A DNA stretch of 64,000 nt. It comes from Trichodesmium sp002260545 (GTDB lineage Bacteria; Cyanobacteriota; Cyanobacteriia; Cyanobacteriales; Microcoleaceae). The stretch is taken from contig NZ_JBNHEQ010000166.1 in the NCBI RefSeq assembly GCF_050016015.1, forward strand, positions 30,623-94,622, read 5' to 3'. Positions within the stretch are counted from its first letter, which is position 1, and every line of letters starts with the position of its first letter. This document shows, piece after piece, positions 9,494 through 19,069 of this stretch. Position numbers and translations under genes: made by a program. Below the pieces are notes generated by a model that saw nothing but the letters and a program-made list of their open reading frames with translations, did no database searches and had not been told where the DNA came from.

Positions 9494-11209
9494 GTGGGCG
9501 ATAATCACTTCATTTCAAATAGAAGGTACGATCCAGAAGCGATCGCTAAACATTACCAATACCGTCTTTGGTTAGTCATAGGTCGATTAATAGTTATAGT
9601 CTTTTCTTTTGCTAGTTTTCTGTTGGGAGTTCTGTGGGATAAATGGCGATATGACAAAGTAGAAGATACCCCCGAACGAGCTACACAACTGCGAAGAATA
9701 CTAACCCGTTTAGGACCAACATTTATTAAAGTAGGTCAAGCTCTATCCACAAGACCAGACTTAATTCGGAAAGACTTCTTAGAAGAACTAATAAAATTAC
9801 AAGACCAGTTAGCACCTTTTGACAACAAGACAGCCATCTCAATTATTGAGACAGAATTAGGCCAAAACATCAACAATATATATAGCGAAATCTCTCCCAG
9901 ACCAGTTGCAGCAGCTAGTCTGGGTCAAGTTTATCAGGCACGTCTTAAAAGTGGCGAAAATGTAGCAGTCAAAGTTCAACGACCAAATTTACTACCCACC
10001 ATAACTCTAGATTTATTCTTAATGCGGTGGGCAGCAAGTTGGTTAGCTCCGTGGTTGCCTCTCAATCTCGGCCACGATTTATCCATGATTGTAGATGAAT
10101 TTGGCACAAAGCTATTTGAAGAGATTGACTATATAAATGAAGGGCGTAATGCAGAAAGATTTGCGACCTATTTCGCAGATGACCCAAGTGTGAAAGTACC
10201 ATCAATATATTGGCGTTATACTACCACCCATGTTTTGACCCTAGAATGGATAGATGGTCTGAAATTATTAGATACAGAAAGAGTTCAAGCAGCAGGTCTT
10301 GATACTGATAGTCTTATTACTGTAGGTGTAACTAGCGGTTTACGTCAGTTATTAGAATTTGGCTTTTTTCATGCAGATCCTCATCCCGGCAACTTATTTG
10401 CCTTGAGAGATGGTAGGATGGCCTACATTGACTTTGGCATGATGGATCAACTTGAGCAGGAAACTAAAGAAACTTTGGTTGATTCAGTAATTCATTTGAT
10501 TAATAAAGATTATCAGGAGTTGGCTAAAGATTTTGTCAAGCTTGGGTTTCTTGCACCAGATGTAGATATTCAGCCAATCATACCAGCTCTAGAAATAGTG
10601 CTGGGAGATATTATGGGCGAAAAAGTCAAGGATTTTAACTTTAAGACAATTACAGATAAATTCTCGGAATTAATGTATGATTATCCTTTCCGAGTCCCTG
10701 CTAAATTTGCTCTAATTATTCGTTCTCTAGTTACTGAAGAGGGTTTAGCTCTTTCCCTAAATCCAGATTTTAGAATTGTAGATATAGCTTATCCTTATGT
10801 GGCAAGAAGGTTATTAAAAGGTGAGTCCCCAGCATTACGTCGTCGGTTGATTGAGGTATTGTTTAAAGATGGAAAGTTTCAATGGCAAAGGCTAGAAAAT
10901 TTGATTGGCATAGCCCAGACAGACCAAAATTTTGATATACTACCTACTGCTCAATTAGGTTTACAATATCTTTTGAGCGAAGAGGGTGAATTTCTCCGAA
11001 AACAATTGATACTAGCAATTGTAGAAGATGATCGGATTCACACAGAAGAGGTTGGTCGTCTGTGGGGTTTAATTCAAGATGACCTTCAACCAAATCGTTT
11101 GTTTAATCTTGCCCTAGGCGCTCTAGCAGAATTTTCTACACAGAGAGCTGAGGCAATTTTACCCTCTGTAATGGCAATGACAAATTTTCAAGCAAGGGGT
11201 CAAAATTGA
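9494..11209 (+). CDS. ABC1/UbiB/AarF family atypical kinase
   Basis: The 571-residue protein has the UbiB/ADCK pattern: an N-terminal hydrophobic segment (about 28-46), the invariant KVGQ motif at 79-82 followed by ALSTRPDL, an alanine-rich AAASLGQVY nucleotide loop at 139-147, VAVKVQRP with K160, ADPHPGNLF near 294 and the metal-binding IDFGMMD. The family acts in isoprenoid-quinone metabolism. Cyanobacterial and plastid members bear on plastoquinone/tocopherol metabolism and stress tolerance. The start is GTG 9494, supported by AGAGGA about ten bases upstream; no better ATG lies nearby. It is not in an operon. Cyanobacteria carry several paralogues, so no gene number is assigned. Confidence 0.92.
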   Translation: MGDNHFISNRRYDPEAIAKHYQYRLWLVIGRLIVIVFSFASFLLGVLWDKWRYDKVEDTPERATQLRRILTRLGPTFIKVGQALSTRPDLIRKDFLEELIKLQDQLAPFDNKTAISIIETELGQNINNIYSEISPRPVAAASLGQVYQARLKSGENVAVKVQRPNLLPTITLDLFLMRWAASWLAPWLPLNLGHDLSMIVDEFGTKLFEEIDYINEGRNAERFATYFADDPSVKVPSIYWRYTTTHVLTLEWIDGLKLLDTERVQAAGLDTDSLITVGVTSGLRQLLEFGFFHADPHPGNLFALRDGRMAYIDFGMMDQLEQETKETLVDSVIHLINKDYQELAKDFVKLGFLAPDVDIQPIIPALEIVLGDIMGEKVKDFNFKTITDKFSELMYDYPFRVPAKFALIIRSLVTEEGLALSLNPDFRIVDIAYPYVARRLLKGESPALRRRLIEVLFKDGKFQWQRLENLIGIAQTDQNFDILPTAQLGLQYLLSEEGEFLRKQLILAIVEDDRIHTEEVGRLWGLIQDDLQPNRLFNLALGALAEFSTQRAEAILPSVMAMTNFQARGQN

Positions 11210-11776
11210 ATAGTATATTATGCAAATGAATTACTAGGAAAATAAGGAATAAGTAGTCATAATTTTTCCTAAAAATCTCCTTTCATTAATTGATAATGGA
11301 TAATTACCTCTGGTTAAAACCATCAGATTAAAGATAAGGAAATCATAATTTCTTTTTTCTCCTGAAAAGGAGAGGCTTGAAACTAAATGGATTAATTATC
11401 AATTATCCATTGGTAAGTTCGTAATTCAACGACTCTTATACTTTAATACTTCTTGAGCAAAAAGAAAATTAATTAATTGATGTCTTGATATTACTGAATT
11501 ATAGGTAAAAATTAATTCGTTAATTCTGGTAAGGTCAAATTATGACTAAAGGCAAAACAGTTTTTCTAGGATGAATAATTCTGTAAAATCAACTTAGTAT
11601 TAGTTGAGCATAATACTTGTAGGTTGGGTTGAGCAAGGAAACCCAAGAAAACCTCGATTTATCAAGTTGGGTTGCTCCTTATGAAAAGTATAGAAACTAT
11701 GAGGAGTGTGAAAAAAGCTTAGTTTAACCAACCTACTTTAAGAGATAAAAAGTATCAATCAAGGAAGTATTTTTTT
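11210..11776. repeat. Spacer with TAATTACCTCT-family repeat
   Basis: A copy of the GATAATGGATAATTACCTC repeat family lies at 11286-11412, with an inverted TAATTATCAATTATCCATT end. A GTAGGTTGGGTTGAGC / AAGTTGGGTTGC unit near 11620-11680 is another repeat; related GTTGGGTTT units occur near 40660 and 42510. No gene is seen. Confidence 0.55.
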
Positions 11777-12130
11777 GTGTATAATCTGCCTCAACCTCCC
11801 TATCTTTTAATCGCAGTTGGTTTGTTGATGAGCTTATCTTCGGGATTAGTATTTGCTAAATTAATTAAGCAACTGGTTCAAGATTGGTCAGAAAATCCTA
11901 CTACTTTCAACATATATAGTATGAGAGGATTAACATTACAGATTCCTTATTTAGGTATTGCTAGTGGTGCATTAATTTTTTTATCATCAAGCTTGCAGTT
12001 ATTTGGATTTACTAATTTAGTTGCTTATTCTATTTGTTTTCCTTTAACTATAGGAACTGGGTTAATTGTTTGGATTCAACTTAGTAAAATTTTAGATAAG
12101 ATGGAACGGGGTGCAAAGGAAGAGAATTAA
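11777..12130 (+). CDS. Small membrane protein, unknown function
   Basis: This 117-residue protein starts at GTG 11777, with AAGGAAG at 11761-11767 as a well-placed ribosome binding site. It has three hydrophobic segments: about 8-27 (PYLLIAVGLLMSLSSGLVFA), 53-73 and 78-102. A charged C-terminus (KMERGAKEEN) suggests a cytoplasmic tail. I recognise no family or catalytic motif. It stands alone between repeat blocks. The coding assignment rests on the good ribosome binding site, the clean alternation of hydrophobic and charged segments and the codon pattern. Confidence 0.6.
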   Translation: MYNLPQPPYLLIAVGLLMSLSSGLVFAKLIKQLVQDWSENPTTFNIYSMRGLTLQIPYLGIASGALIFLSSSLQLFGFTNLVAYSICFPLTIGTGLIVWIQLSKILDKMERGAKEEN

Positions 12131-12157
12131 TTAATGGATAATGGATAATTGATAATG

Positions 12158-12501
12158 GATAATTACCTCTGGTTAAAACTGAGAGGATCGAATATCAGGA
12201 AATATCCTAGCATTTTTATCCTGAAAACAAGAGATTCTATACCTTGATTGTTCGGTAAAATTTTCTCATTAACATTTCAACGTATACTTTTTCATTAGTT
12301 CCAAGAAATTAATGGATAATGGGTAATGGATAATCGATAATGGATAATGGATAATTACCTCTGGTTAAAACTGAGAGGATCGAATATCAGGAAATATCCT
12401 AGCATTTTTATCCTGAAAACAAGAGATTCTATACCTTGATTGTTCGGTAAAATTTTCTCATTAACATTTCAACGTATACTTTTTCATTAATGCCAAGAAA
12501 T
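12158..12501. repeat. Two-copy tandem repeat, 192-bp period
   Basis: 12158-12309 and 12350-12501 are almost identical over about 150 bp. The unit runs from GGATAATTACCTCTGG through CTGAGAGGATCG, GAAATATCCTAGC, TTGTTCGGTAAAA and CAACGTATACTTTTTC to CCAAGAAAT. It is a recent tandem duplication of one member of the TAATTACCTCT family together with its flank. It ends 25 bases before the epimerase start, so the promoter of that gene may lie in duplicated DNA. Confidence 0.85.
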
Positions 12502-12525
12502 ACTAAAGATATAATATAGCCAAAA

Positions 12526-13476
12526 ATGAGTAATATTATAGTTACAGGAGTAGGTGGATTTATTGGTTCTCATTTAGCAGAAACTCTATTAAATCAAGGC
12601 GATAAAGTAATAGGAATAGATCAGTTTAATGATTACTATGACCCTACTTTAAAGCGTCAGAATATTTCTCATTTTCAAGACCATCCTGCTTTTCAATTGA
12701 TAGAAGATGATATTCAGTCTTTGAATTGGTCAGAGTTACTTACAGATGTAGATATAGTTTATCATCAAGCTGCCCAAGCAGGTGTTCGTGCTAGTTGGGG
12801 TGAAGGTTTTCGTAGTTATACAGAACGTAATATTAATGCTACTCAAATAATTTTAGAAGCTGCTAAAGATGCTCCTAATTTGAAAAGATTAGTTTATGCT
12901 TCTACTTCTTCTGTGTATGGTAATGCGGAAACTTTCCCTACCCCAGAGACTATTTGTCCTCAACCAGTATCTCCTTATGGTATTACTAAGTTAGCAGCAG
13001 AAAGATTAGGTAAGTTGTATCATCAAAATTTTGGTGTACCATGTGTATATTTACGCTACTTTACAGTCTACGGTCCCCGTCAACGACCTGATATGGCCTT
13101 TCATAAATTTTTTAAGTGGATTTTAGGAGATGAACCAATTTCTATTTATGGAGATGGTCAGCAAACTAGAGATTTTACTTTTGTTAGTGATGCAGTAGCA
13201 GCTAACTTAGCAGCAGGTAGAGTACCAGAAGCAGTAGGTGAAGTATTTAATATAGGTGGAGGTAGTCGGGTAGTATTAGCAGAAGTTATTAACATGATGG
13301 AGGAAATAGTAGGACGTCCAATTAAGAAAAATTTTGTGGAAAAAGCTAGGGGAGATGCTCGTCATACCAGCGCTGATGTTTCTAAAGCGCAGAAAATTTT
13401 GGGTTATCAACCTCAAGTTTCTCTGAAAGAGGGGTTGCAAAGAGAATGGGAATGGGTAAAGTCTCTTTACAGTTAA
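12526..13476 (+). CDS. NAD-dependent nucleotide-sugar epimerase/dehydratase
   Basis: The protein is a 316-residue extended short-chain dehydrogenase. The NAD-binding GVGGFIG is at residues 8-14, the catalytic Ser/Thr in ASTSSVYG at about 125-132, and the catalytic Y151xxxK155 in PYGITKLAAE. LRYFTVYGPRQRPDMAF and IYGDGQQTRDFTFVSD match the UDP-glucuronate/UDP-glucose 4-epimerase branch. It would make or interconvert a UDP-sugar in the cytoplasm, which fits the glycosyltransferases immediately downstream (opposite strand). The length is normal for the family. Exact substrate specificity (UDP-GlcA, UDP-Glc or UDP-Xyl) is not resolved. Confidence 0.9.
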   Translation: MSNIIVTGVGGFIGSHLAETLLNQGDKVIGIDQFNDYYDPTLKRQNISHFQDHPAFQLIEDDIQSLNWSELLTDVDIVYHQAAQAGVRASWGEGFRSYTERNINATQIILEAAKDAPNLKRLVYASTSSVYGNAETFPTPETICPQPVSPYGITKLAAERLGKLYHQNFGVPCVYLRYFTVYGPRQRPDMAFHKFFKWILGDEPISIYGDGQQTRDFTFVSDAVAANLAAGRVPEAVGEVFNIGGGSRVVLAEVINMMEEIVGRPIKKNFVEKARGDARHTSADVSKAQKILGYQPQVSLKEGLQREWEWVKSLYS

Positions 13477-13711
13477 ATTTGTTTGGTTAACTATCCAGAG
13501 TTGGCTCATTAAATCTCAAAGCACTGACAGATAAAGATTTTAGCCTTTTTAGAGTTTAGAGCGAAAAAAAAGTGCTATTTTTTCAGCTTGAGTAACCAAA
13601 AAGTCAGGATGAAAGCCAAGGTAGAAAAGAAGGATAAAAGAATATTTATTCCTCCCACCTTCTATATAATTAATTGCCTTAGCTCTCACTTCCTGACTCC
13701 TATTATTTACT

Positions 13712-14641
13712 CTAAATTTTTTTTATTTGTCCAGCTATCTTTTTGACTTTATCAATAAATCTTCGCCCTATACTTTTTTTCCTCTCTGTTTTTTTTTGGG
13801 GATAGTGGGTTGGTTTAGATTCGCCGATGTATCTATAATCTTCCCAAATATCCCAATAAGGACACCCTGGTTGAATCCGAATTCCTGCCCAATGTAGATA
13901 CGATAAAGGTTGATTCACAGTTGGATCTATCAGTTTATCACCTTCTTGATGAAAATGTGATGTACCTGCCCAACTTCCAGGTGCTTTTTCGGGTCTATTA
14001 ACAATATTGAAACGCTTTTTAATTCGCTTCAAAATCATATAATTAATGATTGGTTGATCGGAAGTTTTCTGAGAAAAATCAAAGTATTCTGGATGAGCAG
14101 CACATTCAGCAAATGTCTCATACAAATCTTGTTCTGAAATTAAATTTTTCTTAGATGCCCACCATCCTCCATTAAAAGTTTCCAGCAGTTCATCTTTGCT
14201 AAAAACTTGATAAATCTCTGGAGTAAAGATATTTTTAATTCCTCCTAAGTGTTGATAATCAAAACACAAGAAATCATACTCATTTAGATAGTTGAGATTA
14301 TCAATAATTTTATCAAAAACGACAATATCTGTATCTATGTATAAAAACTCATCAAATTCTCCAAACCAACAAGCTTGCTTACGAAACTGATTTGGTCTGG
14401 CAAAAAATTTATTACCAAAAATTTGTTGTAGTTTGTTTGATAATCTTTCAATAAATTCTAAATCTGGATAAATTTTGACTCCATAATCTCTCGAAAAACG
14501 TTCTACGACTGTGTGATAATTATCATCATAGGGAATCAAAATAACTGGTGTATCACTATCATACTTACGGATACTTTTTAATAGTGCAATACCTTGTTCT
14601 ATCACTTTGTCATTTGCAGTGATATATATGCCACGATTCAT
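13712..14641 (-). CDS. GT-A-like DxD protein, family A paralogue 1
   Basis: This 309-residue protein opens with GIYITANDKVIEQGIALLKS, a pattern shared by four proteins of this cluster. A glycosyltransferase-type metal motif DTD lies at residues 103-105 in FLYIDTDIVVF. GGWWASKKNL, SDQPIINYM and YLHWAGIRIQPGCPYWDIW follow, then a basic Lys/Arg-rich tail. The layout resembles GT8-like retaining glycosyltransferases. From memory, related cyanobacterial proteins are catalogued under the name Npun_R2821/Npun_R2822 family; I could not check this. It is the closest paralogue of the protein at 16955-17887. I infer transfer of a sugar to a surface glycan; substrate and acceptor are unknown. Confidence 0.75.
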   Translation of the reverse strand: MNRGIYITANDKVIEQGIALLKSIRKYDSDTPVILIPYDDNYHTVVERFSRDYGVKIYPDLEFIERLSNKLQQIFGNKFFARPNQFRKQACWFGEFDEFLYIDTDIVVFDKIIDNLNYLNEYDFLCFDYQHLGGIKNIFTPEIYQVFSKDELLETFNGGWWASKKNLISEQDLYETFAECAAHPEYFDFSQKTSDQPIINYMILKRIKKRFNIVNRPEKAPGSWAGTSHFHQEGDKLIDPTVNQPLSYLHWAGIRIQPGCPYWDIWEDYRYIGESKPTHYPQKKTERKKSIGRRFIDKVKKIAGQIKKI

Positions 14642-14696
14642 AACATAATATTTTTCTTATACCAATTTCATCTACTTATGTCCTACTAAAAAGCCC

Positions 14697-15476
14697 TCAC
14701 CGATAATAAAATTCAAAATCTCTTAAAGCCATTATTCTAGTTTTATTTAAACGATAATGATAACCCATCCTCTTTTGTAATTTATCCCAAGAAGTTGCTT
14801 TTGGTTTACTACGAGAAGCATCCCAGTGTTGAGTCACCCCACTAATTTTTTGCCACGCTTCACTATTAATAACCCATCCAACTTTTGCTGCTGCTAACCC
14901 CATTAAACTACCTTCTCCAGCGTGCATTCCTCTTAATTCTGCATACTTAGAAATCTTCCCCCAAGTTTCCAAAAATTCTATTTCCTTACCATTATCTCTA
15001 ACTATAATAAATAAGGCTTCCCCTATCCAACTAGAATGATTAAATAACTCATCAGAAATATTTAGCTTCTCTGCCAACTTTTTCAATATCGGCAAACTAG
15101 AAGCACGATATTTTGAAACGTGTTCTACTAAATTTTTATGCCGTCCAGTAATTCCTGGTTTCCATTCAATATCTTTTGGTAGTGATTCTAAAATTCTAGT
15201 ATCAGCATCTATATATATAGCTACTGGAAATAGGGATATTGCTTTCTGGCAAAGAAATCTTTTATCGTTATAACAATGTTGAATACCTTGTTGATGATGT
15301 TTAAAAGCCATTACATTTTTATAGCTACTAAAATCATCAGGTTTCTCTGTATAAATCACCAGTGAAATTCCTGGAGCATTTGTTTCCAAATCTTTAGCTA
15401 ACTCTTTGGTTATATCGCGATATCTTTGCCCTAGTGCCAAAGTACAAAAACAAAATTTTTTTTGTTCCTGAGTCAT
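14697..15476 (-). CDS. GT-A-like DxD protein, family B paralogue 1
   Basis: From ATG 15476 (CCAGG upstream is a usable ribosome binding site; the longer TTG start at 15500 is less likely) the protein has 259 residues. The N-terminus reads FCFCTLALGQRYRDITKELA, followed by LETNAPGISLVIYTEKPDDF, YNDKR at about 69-73 and a DAD metal motif at 90-92 (IYIDADTRI). RGMHAGEGSLMGLAAAKVGW matches the glycine-rich motif of the neighbour at 15912. I read it as a second family of glycosyltransferase-like proteins in this cluster. It lies 55 bases upstream of the 13712 gene, so the two may be co-transcribed. Function is inferred from fold-like motifs only. Confidence 0.7.
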   Translation of the reverse strand: MTQEQKKFCFCTLALGQRYRDITKELAKDLETNAPGISLVIYTEKPDDFSSYKNVMAFKHHQQGIQHCYNDKRFLCQKAISLFPVAIYIDADTRILESLPKDIEWKPGITGRHKNLVEHVSKYRASSLPILKKLAEKLNISDELFNHSSWIGEALFIIVRDNGKEIEFLETWGKISKYAELRGMHAGEGSLMGLAAAKVGWVINSEAWQKISGVTQHWDASRSKPKATSWDKLQKRMGYHYRLNKTRIMALRDFEFYYR

Positions 15477-15911
15477 ATTTTTACCTGGAAATTTTAACAA
15501 TAAAAAATACTTAAAATTATTTGAGTTGAATAAGTGGAAAAGTTAGGAAGTAATTTTGAGTATAACAAGGATAGTAACTCAAAAATATCTTGAATGAATC
15601 CTTGAGTATTAATTTATACACTAACTCCCATCTCATCTCTCAGTGAAGTACAAAATTCTTTGGTTTTAGGGAGTAGGGAGTGGTAATTTGGGTTCGAGGG
15701 GATAGAAAATTAATAAATAAAAAAGTATTTTAGTAACTTGAGAATTGCTATGGATAGCAATTCTGGAGCAAACTTTTTTTTTGTAGTTTTGCCTATACTC
15801 TCGATCTATATCAAGGAAGGTCAACTTTTTTCGTTTCTTATTGCCCCTAAAGATAGGTTAACAAACCAAAGTAATTTTTGAAACCATCTCTGTAACTAGG
15901 GTTCAAGTACA
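15477..15911. other. Gene-free spacer
   Basis: No reading frame of interest. GAGAATTGCTATGGATAGCAATTC near 15741 is a short palindrome. Otherwise the spacer is AT-rich DNA. Confidence 0.4.
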
Positions 15912-16784
15912 TCAACCCTTACTATCAAAACACCGATATATTTCTTGATATTTCAAAGTAGTAATTTTTAAACTCAGTAAACGAATCCAAAAAACTAACT
16001 TGCTTTTCAATTTTTTATTTATTTTGACAAAAATATTATGAGAATAACTAATACTTTTCCTTTCTTCTAAAAATTGTAATTCTTGTTCGTTAACTTCTTG
16101 TTCTTTGCGTATTTTTTCCAGGGTTAGTCTATCTTTGAAAAATTTAATTTTTTTCTCGTAATCATAATTAATGGCAAATCCTGTATGAGCTGCTGCTAAT
16201 CCTATAATAAACCCTGCACCAGCATAAATGCCTTTAAGTTCCAAATAGCCAGCAATTATTTCCCATGTTTTAATAAAATGGTCATATTTTTCATTTTTAG
16301 TTATTATAAAAGCAAAATCTTGAACAAATTTTGATTTTTCTAAGTTGATTTGCCAATAATTAGAAACTTTTGTAATTATTTCTTGCCTTAACCAATATTC
16401 TTTATTTACGATGTTTGGTTGATCATTTTTTCTATTCATAAATTTAAAAAGACTCCAACAACTAAAAGCAAGTATTCCAGGTGGAAACTCTAGATCTGCT
16501 GGTACTTTTTGCCCAATTCTTATATCTGCATCTAGAAATATACAGGTATTATACATAGATAAAGCTTTCTCTATAACTAATCTTTTGTCATTATAGATTT
16601 TTACACTGTTACCTTGATATTTATAAGCTAAAACATTGCACTGTTTATTAAAATATTTAGGATTATTAGTTACAATCACCAATTTAGTTTCAGGAGCATA
16701 TATTTCAAGATCTTTGGCTAAAAGCAAAGCTAGTGATTGATATTCTTTCCCTACTGCTAATGTACCAAAACAATATTCTTTCAT
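15912..16784 (-). CDS. GT-A-like DxD protein, family B paralogue 2
   Basis: The 290-residue protein parallels the 14697 gene product: YCFGTLAVGKEYQSLALLLA at the start, LEIYAPETKLVIVTNNPKYF, YNDKR at about 64-68, DAD at 85-87 (FLDADIRI) and KGIYAGAGFIIGLAAAHTG. It differs by a longer C-terminal Lys-rich helical tail of about 60 residues that includes a hydrophobic LVFWIRLLSL segment, perhaps a membrane-associated helix. The two family-B genes alternate with family-A genes, suggesting block duplication. A glycosyltransferase role is inferred, and I see no other domain. Confidence 0.7.
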   Translation of the reverse strand: MKEYCFGTLAVGKEYQSLALLLAKDLEIYAPETKLVIVTNNPKYFNKQCNVLAYKYQGNSVKIYNDKRLVIEKALSMYNTCIFLDADIRIGQKVPADLEFPPGILAFSCWSLFKFMNRKNDQPNIVNKEYWLRQEIITKVSNYWQINLEKSKFVQDFAFIITKNEKYDHFIKTWEIIAGYLELKGIYAGAGFIIGLAAAHTGFAINYDYEKKIKFFKDRLTLEKIRKEQEVNEQELQFLEERKSISYSHNIFVKINKKLKSKLVFWIRLLSLKITTLKYQEIYRCFDSKG

Positions 16785-16954
16785 TTTTTAATCTATACTT
16801 CTGAAATAATTTTTTAATTGTTCAAGTTTTTCTTCCAGTTGAATTGTAAGTCTTTATATTGTTTCAGTTTTACTTAAATAAGGAGAGTGGATTTTAGTTA
16901 TTTGAAGTAATTATGAACCTGATTTTTTTTGTCTGAGCCAATCATTCAATGAAT

Positions 16955-17887
16955 TTACATTTTTCGCATTCTACTAGCTATATTTTTGACTTTATCAATC
17001 AATTTTTCTCCTAAACTTTTTTTCTTTTCAGTCTTTTTAGGATAGTAAGTTGGTTTTGTTTCACCCAGATATCTATAATCCTCCCAAATATCCCAATAAG
17101 GGCATCCTGGTTCAATCCGAAAACCTGCCCAATGTAAATATTGCACAGGTTTACCTACTTTTGTATCAATTAAGCGATCGCCTTCCCGTTGAAAATGGGG
17201 ACTACCTGCCCAACTTCCGGGACCTTTACCTTCTGGTCGTCGGACCAAATTCAATCGCCGAGAAATATGTTTTAATACTATATAGTTAAAAATTGGCTGG
17301 TCTGTGGTTTTTTCTGAAAAGTCAAAATATTGGGTATGGGCAGCACATTCGGCAAAAGTTTCATACAATTCATTTTCTGTAAACAGGTTTTTCTTTGATG
17401 CCCACCACCCACTATTAAATACATCTTGAAGTTGTTCTTCAGTAAAGATTTTATTTTCTATAACTTTGGATGTAAAGACATTTTTAATCCCACCTAAATG
17501 TTGATAGTCGCAACACAGAAAATCGTAATCTTCCAGATATTTTAGATTATCAGCGATTTTTTCAAAGACAACAATATCAACATCAATATAGAGAAATTCA
17601 TCGAACGGTCCGAACCAACAAGCTTGTTTTTTTTGTTTGTTAGGAGTGTTAAAAAAGCCTTGACCGAAAATGTTATATAATTTGTTGCAAAGATTATCTA
17701 CAAATTCCAAATCTGGATAAATTTCTACTCCATATTTACTCGTAACAATTTCTGCTACCTGCTGATAATTTTCATCAAAAGGAATCATCATAATTGGAGT
17801 ATCAGAATCATATAATCTGATACTTTTTAGCAGAGCAATTGTGTTATCAAGTACCTTATCATTAGCAACAATATAAATTCCTTTCAT
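16955..17887 (-). CDS. GT-A-like DxD protein, family A paralogue 2
   Basis: This 310-residue protein is a close homologue of the 13712 gene product along its whole length: GIYIVANDKVLDNTIALLKS, FLYIDVDIVVFEK with DVD at 102-104, NSGWWASKKNL, TDQPIFNYIVL, GPGSWAGSPHF, YLHWAGFRIEPGCPYWDIW and a basic tail. It begins 12 bases after the stop of the 17900 gene, so the two are probably one transcript. The likely role is retaining glycosyl transfer to an extracellular glycan. The conserved Trp/His-rich YLHWAG motif near residue 248 may be part of the active site, but this is inference. Confidence 0.75.
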   Translation of the reverse strand: MKGIYIVANDKVLDNTIALLKSIRLYDSDTPIMMIPFDENYQQVAEIVTSKYGVEIYPDLEFVDNLCNKLYNIFGQGFFNTPNKQKKQACWFGPFDEFLYIDVDIVVFEKIADNLKYLEDYDFLCCDYQHLGGIKNVFTSKVIENKIFTEEQLQDVFNSGWWASKKNLFTENELYETFAECAAHTQYFDFSEKTTDQPIFNYIVLKHISRRLNLVRRPEGKGPGSWAGSPHFQREGDRLIDTKVGKPVQYLHWAGFRIEPGCPYWDIWEDYRYLGETKPTYYPKKTEKKKSLGEKLIDKVKNIASRMRKM

Positions 17888-17899
17888 TGTAATTTACCC

Positions 17900-18901
17900 T
17901 CAACTTGATAATCCTATTTTCTTGAAGATTTTATCAATTAAACTTGGTGGAGGATTATAAGGTTTTGGTTTCCCTATAAACCTAGGTTTTTTCTCCGGTT
18001 CATGTAGATAGCGATAGTGTAAAAATATATCTCGATAAGGAAAGTCTAAATTTTCCCCTGCACAAACTCTAGTAAATGCTTTAGATGGAACTCCAATGTA
18101 ATGTAAATAAGTTAATCTTACACCCTTATCATAAAGTAAATTATCCCGATATTCAAAATGAGGAGAAGTTACGGAACAACCAGTTTTTTCTTCTGGAGGT
18201 AAATGCAGAGAAAAATTATAGAGCTGCATTTGAGAACGCATGATCATATAATTAATAATTGACTGGTCAGGACCGTTAATATATAAAAGTTCTGAATCTC
18301 CAGAGTTGAGTTGCTCTAATAACCAATTCCGCTTTTCTTCTGGAAATAAACCCTTTTTTGATGCGTACAAACCAGCACAAAATATTTCCGAATCTATCCT
18401 TTCTTTACTAAAAATTTCTAGTAATTTAGGTGAGTTAACATCGTAAACATGGGTAGGGTCTTTATACTGAAAATCATATACAACTACATCATTTGGATCT
18501 AGTTTTTCAAAGAGATAATCTAAGGAATTGAGAACCAATATATCAGCATCCAAAAAAATAAATCTTTCAAACGGACTTTCCGAATCAAAAGAACAAAATC
18601 TCCGGTGCATTCCCATACGATTAACTCCAGAGACTCCTTTTTCTTGCCAACGTGCAAAAGCATTTGGATGACCTTCCCAAATTTTTGTCGAGAAATCTTC
18701 CCACCGATTTAATATTTCCCTATTATCTAACAATTGTACATTTTTTCGGCCTTGAATTTCTGGTATAGTCTTTTCCTGGCGATCATCATAAGGGATGACA
18801 CAAACTGGAAAGTCAGGACTAAGATTAACCTCTATACTATTTAGTAGGGCAATGAGTTGATCGTAAACAACATCATTAGCGAGGGTGTAAATTCCATCCA
18901 T
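17900..18901 (-). CDS. GT-A-like DxD protein, family A' paralogue 1
   Basis: The 333-residue protein starts MDGIYTLANDVVYDQLIALL, has DAD at 118-120 (FIFLDADILVL), then AGLYASKKGLFPEE, GPDQSIINYMIM, TSPHF, LTYLHYIGVPSKAF and a proline-rich C-terminus (KPKPYNPPPSLIDKIF). It shares the order of motifs with the 13712/16955 pair but forms its own branch with the 19070 gene product. The last 60 or so codons are almost identical in DNA to those of the 19070 gene, while the middle is diverged, which points to gene conversion or recent partial duplication. The upstream 40 bases (TTCTAGTTAGGAAAATTT) are shared too. Confidence 0.75.
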   Translation of the reverse strand: MDGIYTLANDVVYDQLIALLNSIEVNLSPDFPVCVIPYDDRQEKTIPEIQGRKNVQLLDNREILNRWEDFSTKIWEGHPNAFARWQEKGVSGVNRMGMHRRFCSFDSESPFERFIFLDADILVLNSLDYLFEKLDPNDVVVYDFQYKDPTHVYDVNSPKLLEIFSKERIDSEIFCAGLYASKKGLFPEEKRNWLLEQLNSGDSELLYINGPDQSIINYMIMRSQMQLYNFSLHLPPEEKTGCSVTSPHFEYRDNLLYDKGVRLTYLHYIGVPSKAFTRVCAGENLDFPYRDIFLHYRYLHEPEKKPRFIGKPKPYNPPPSLIDKIFKKIGLSS

Positions 18902-19069
18902 AAATAAACCTTAAATTTCTAGTTAGGAAAATTTTGTGACAAATTCATATCCCCAATAGTTCTAAATATATCTATCATCAATACCATAACCTAGCTGTCC
19001 CTTCCACAGTCATAATGTGCTAACTACATCTGTATTTTTTTGACTAAAATTTTTCATACTAATGTATTT

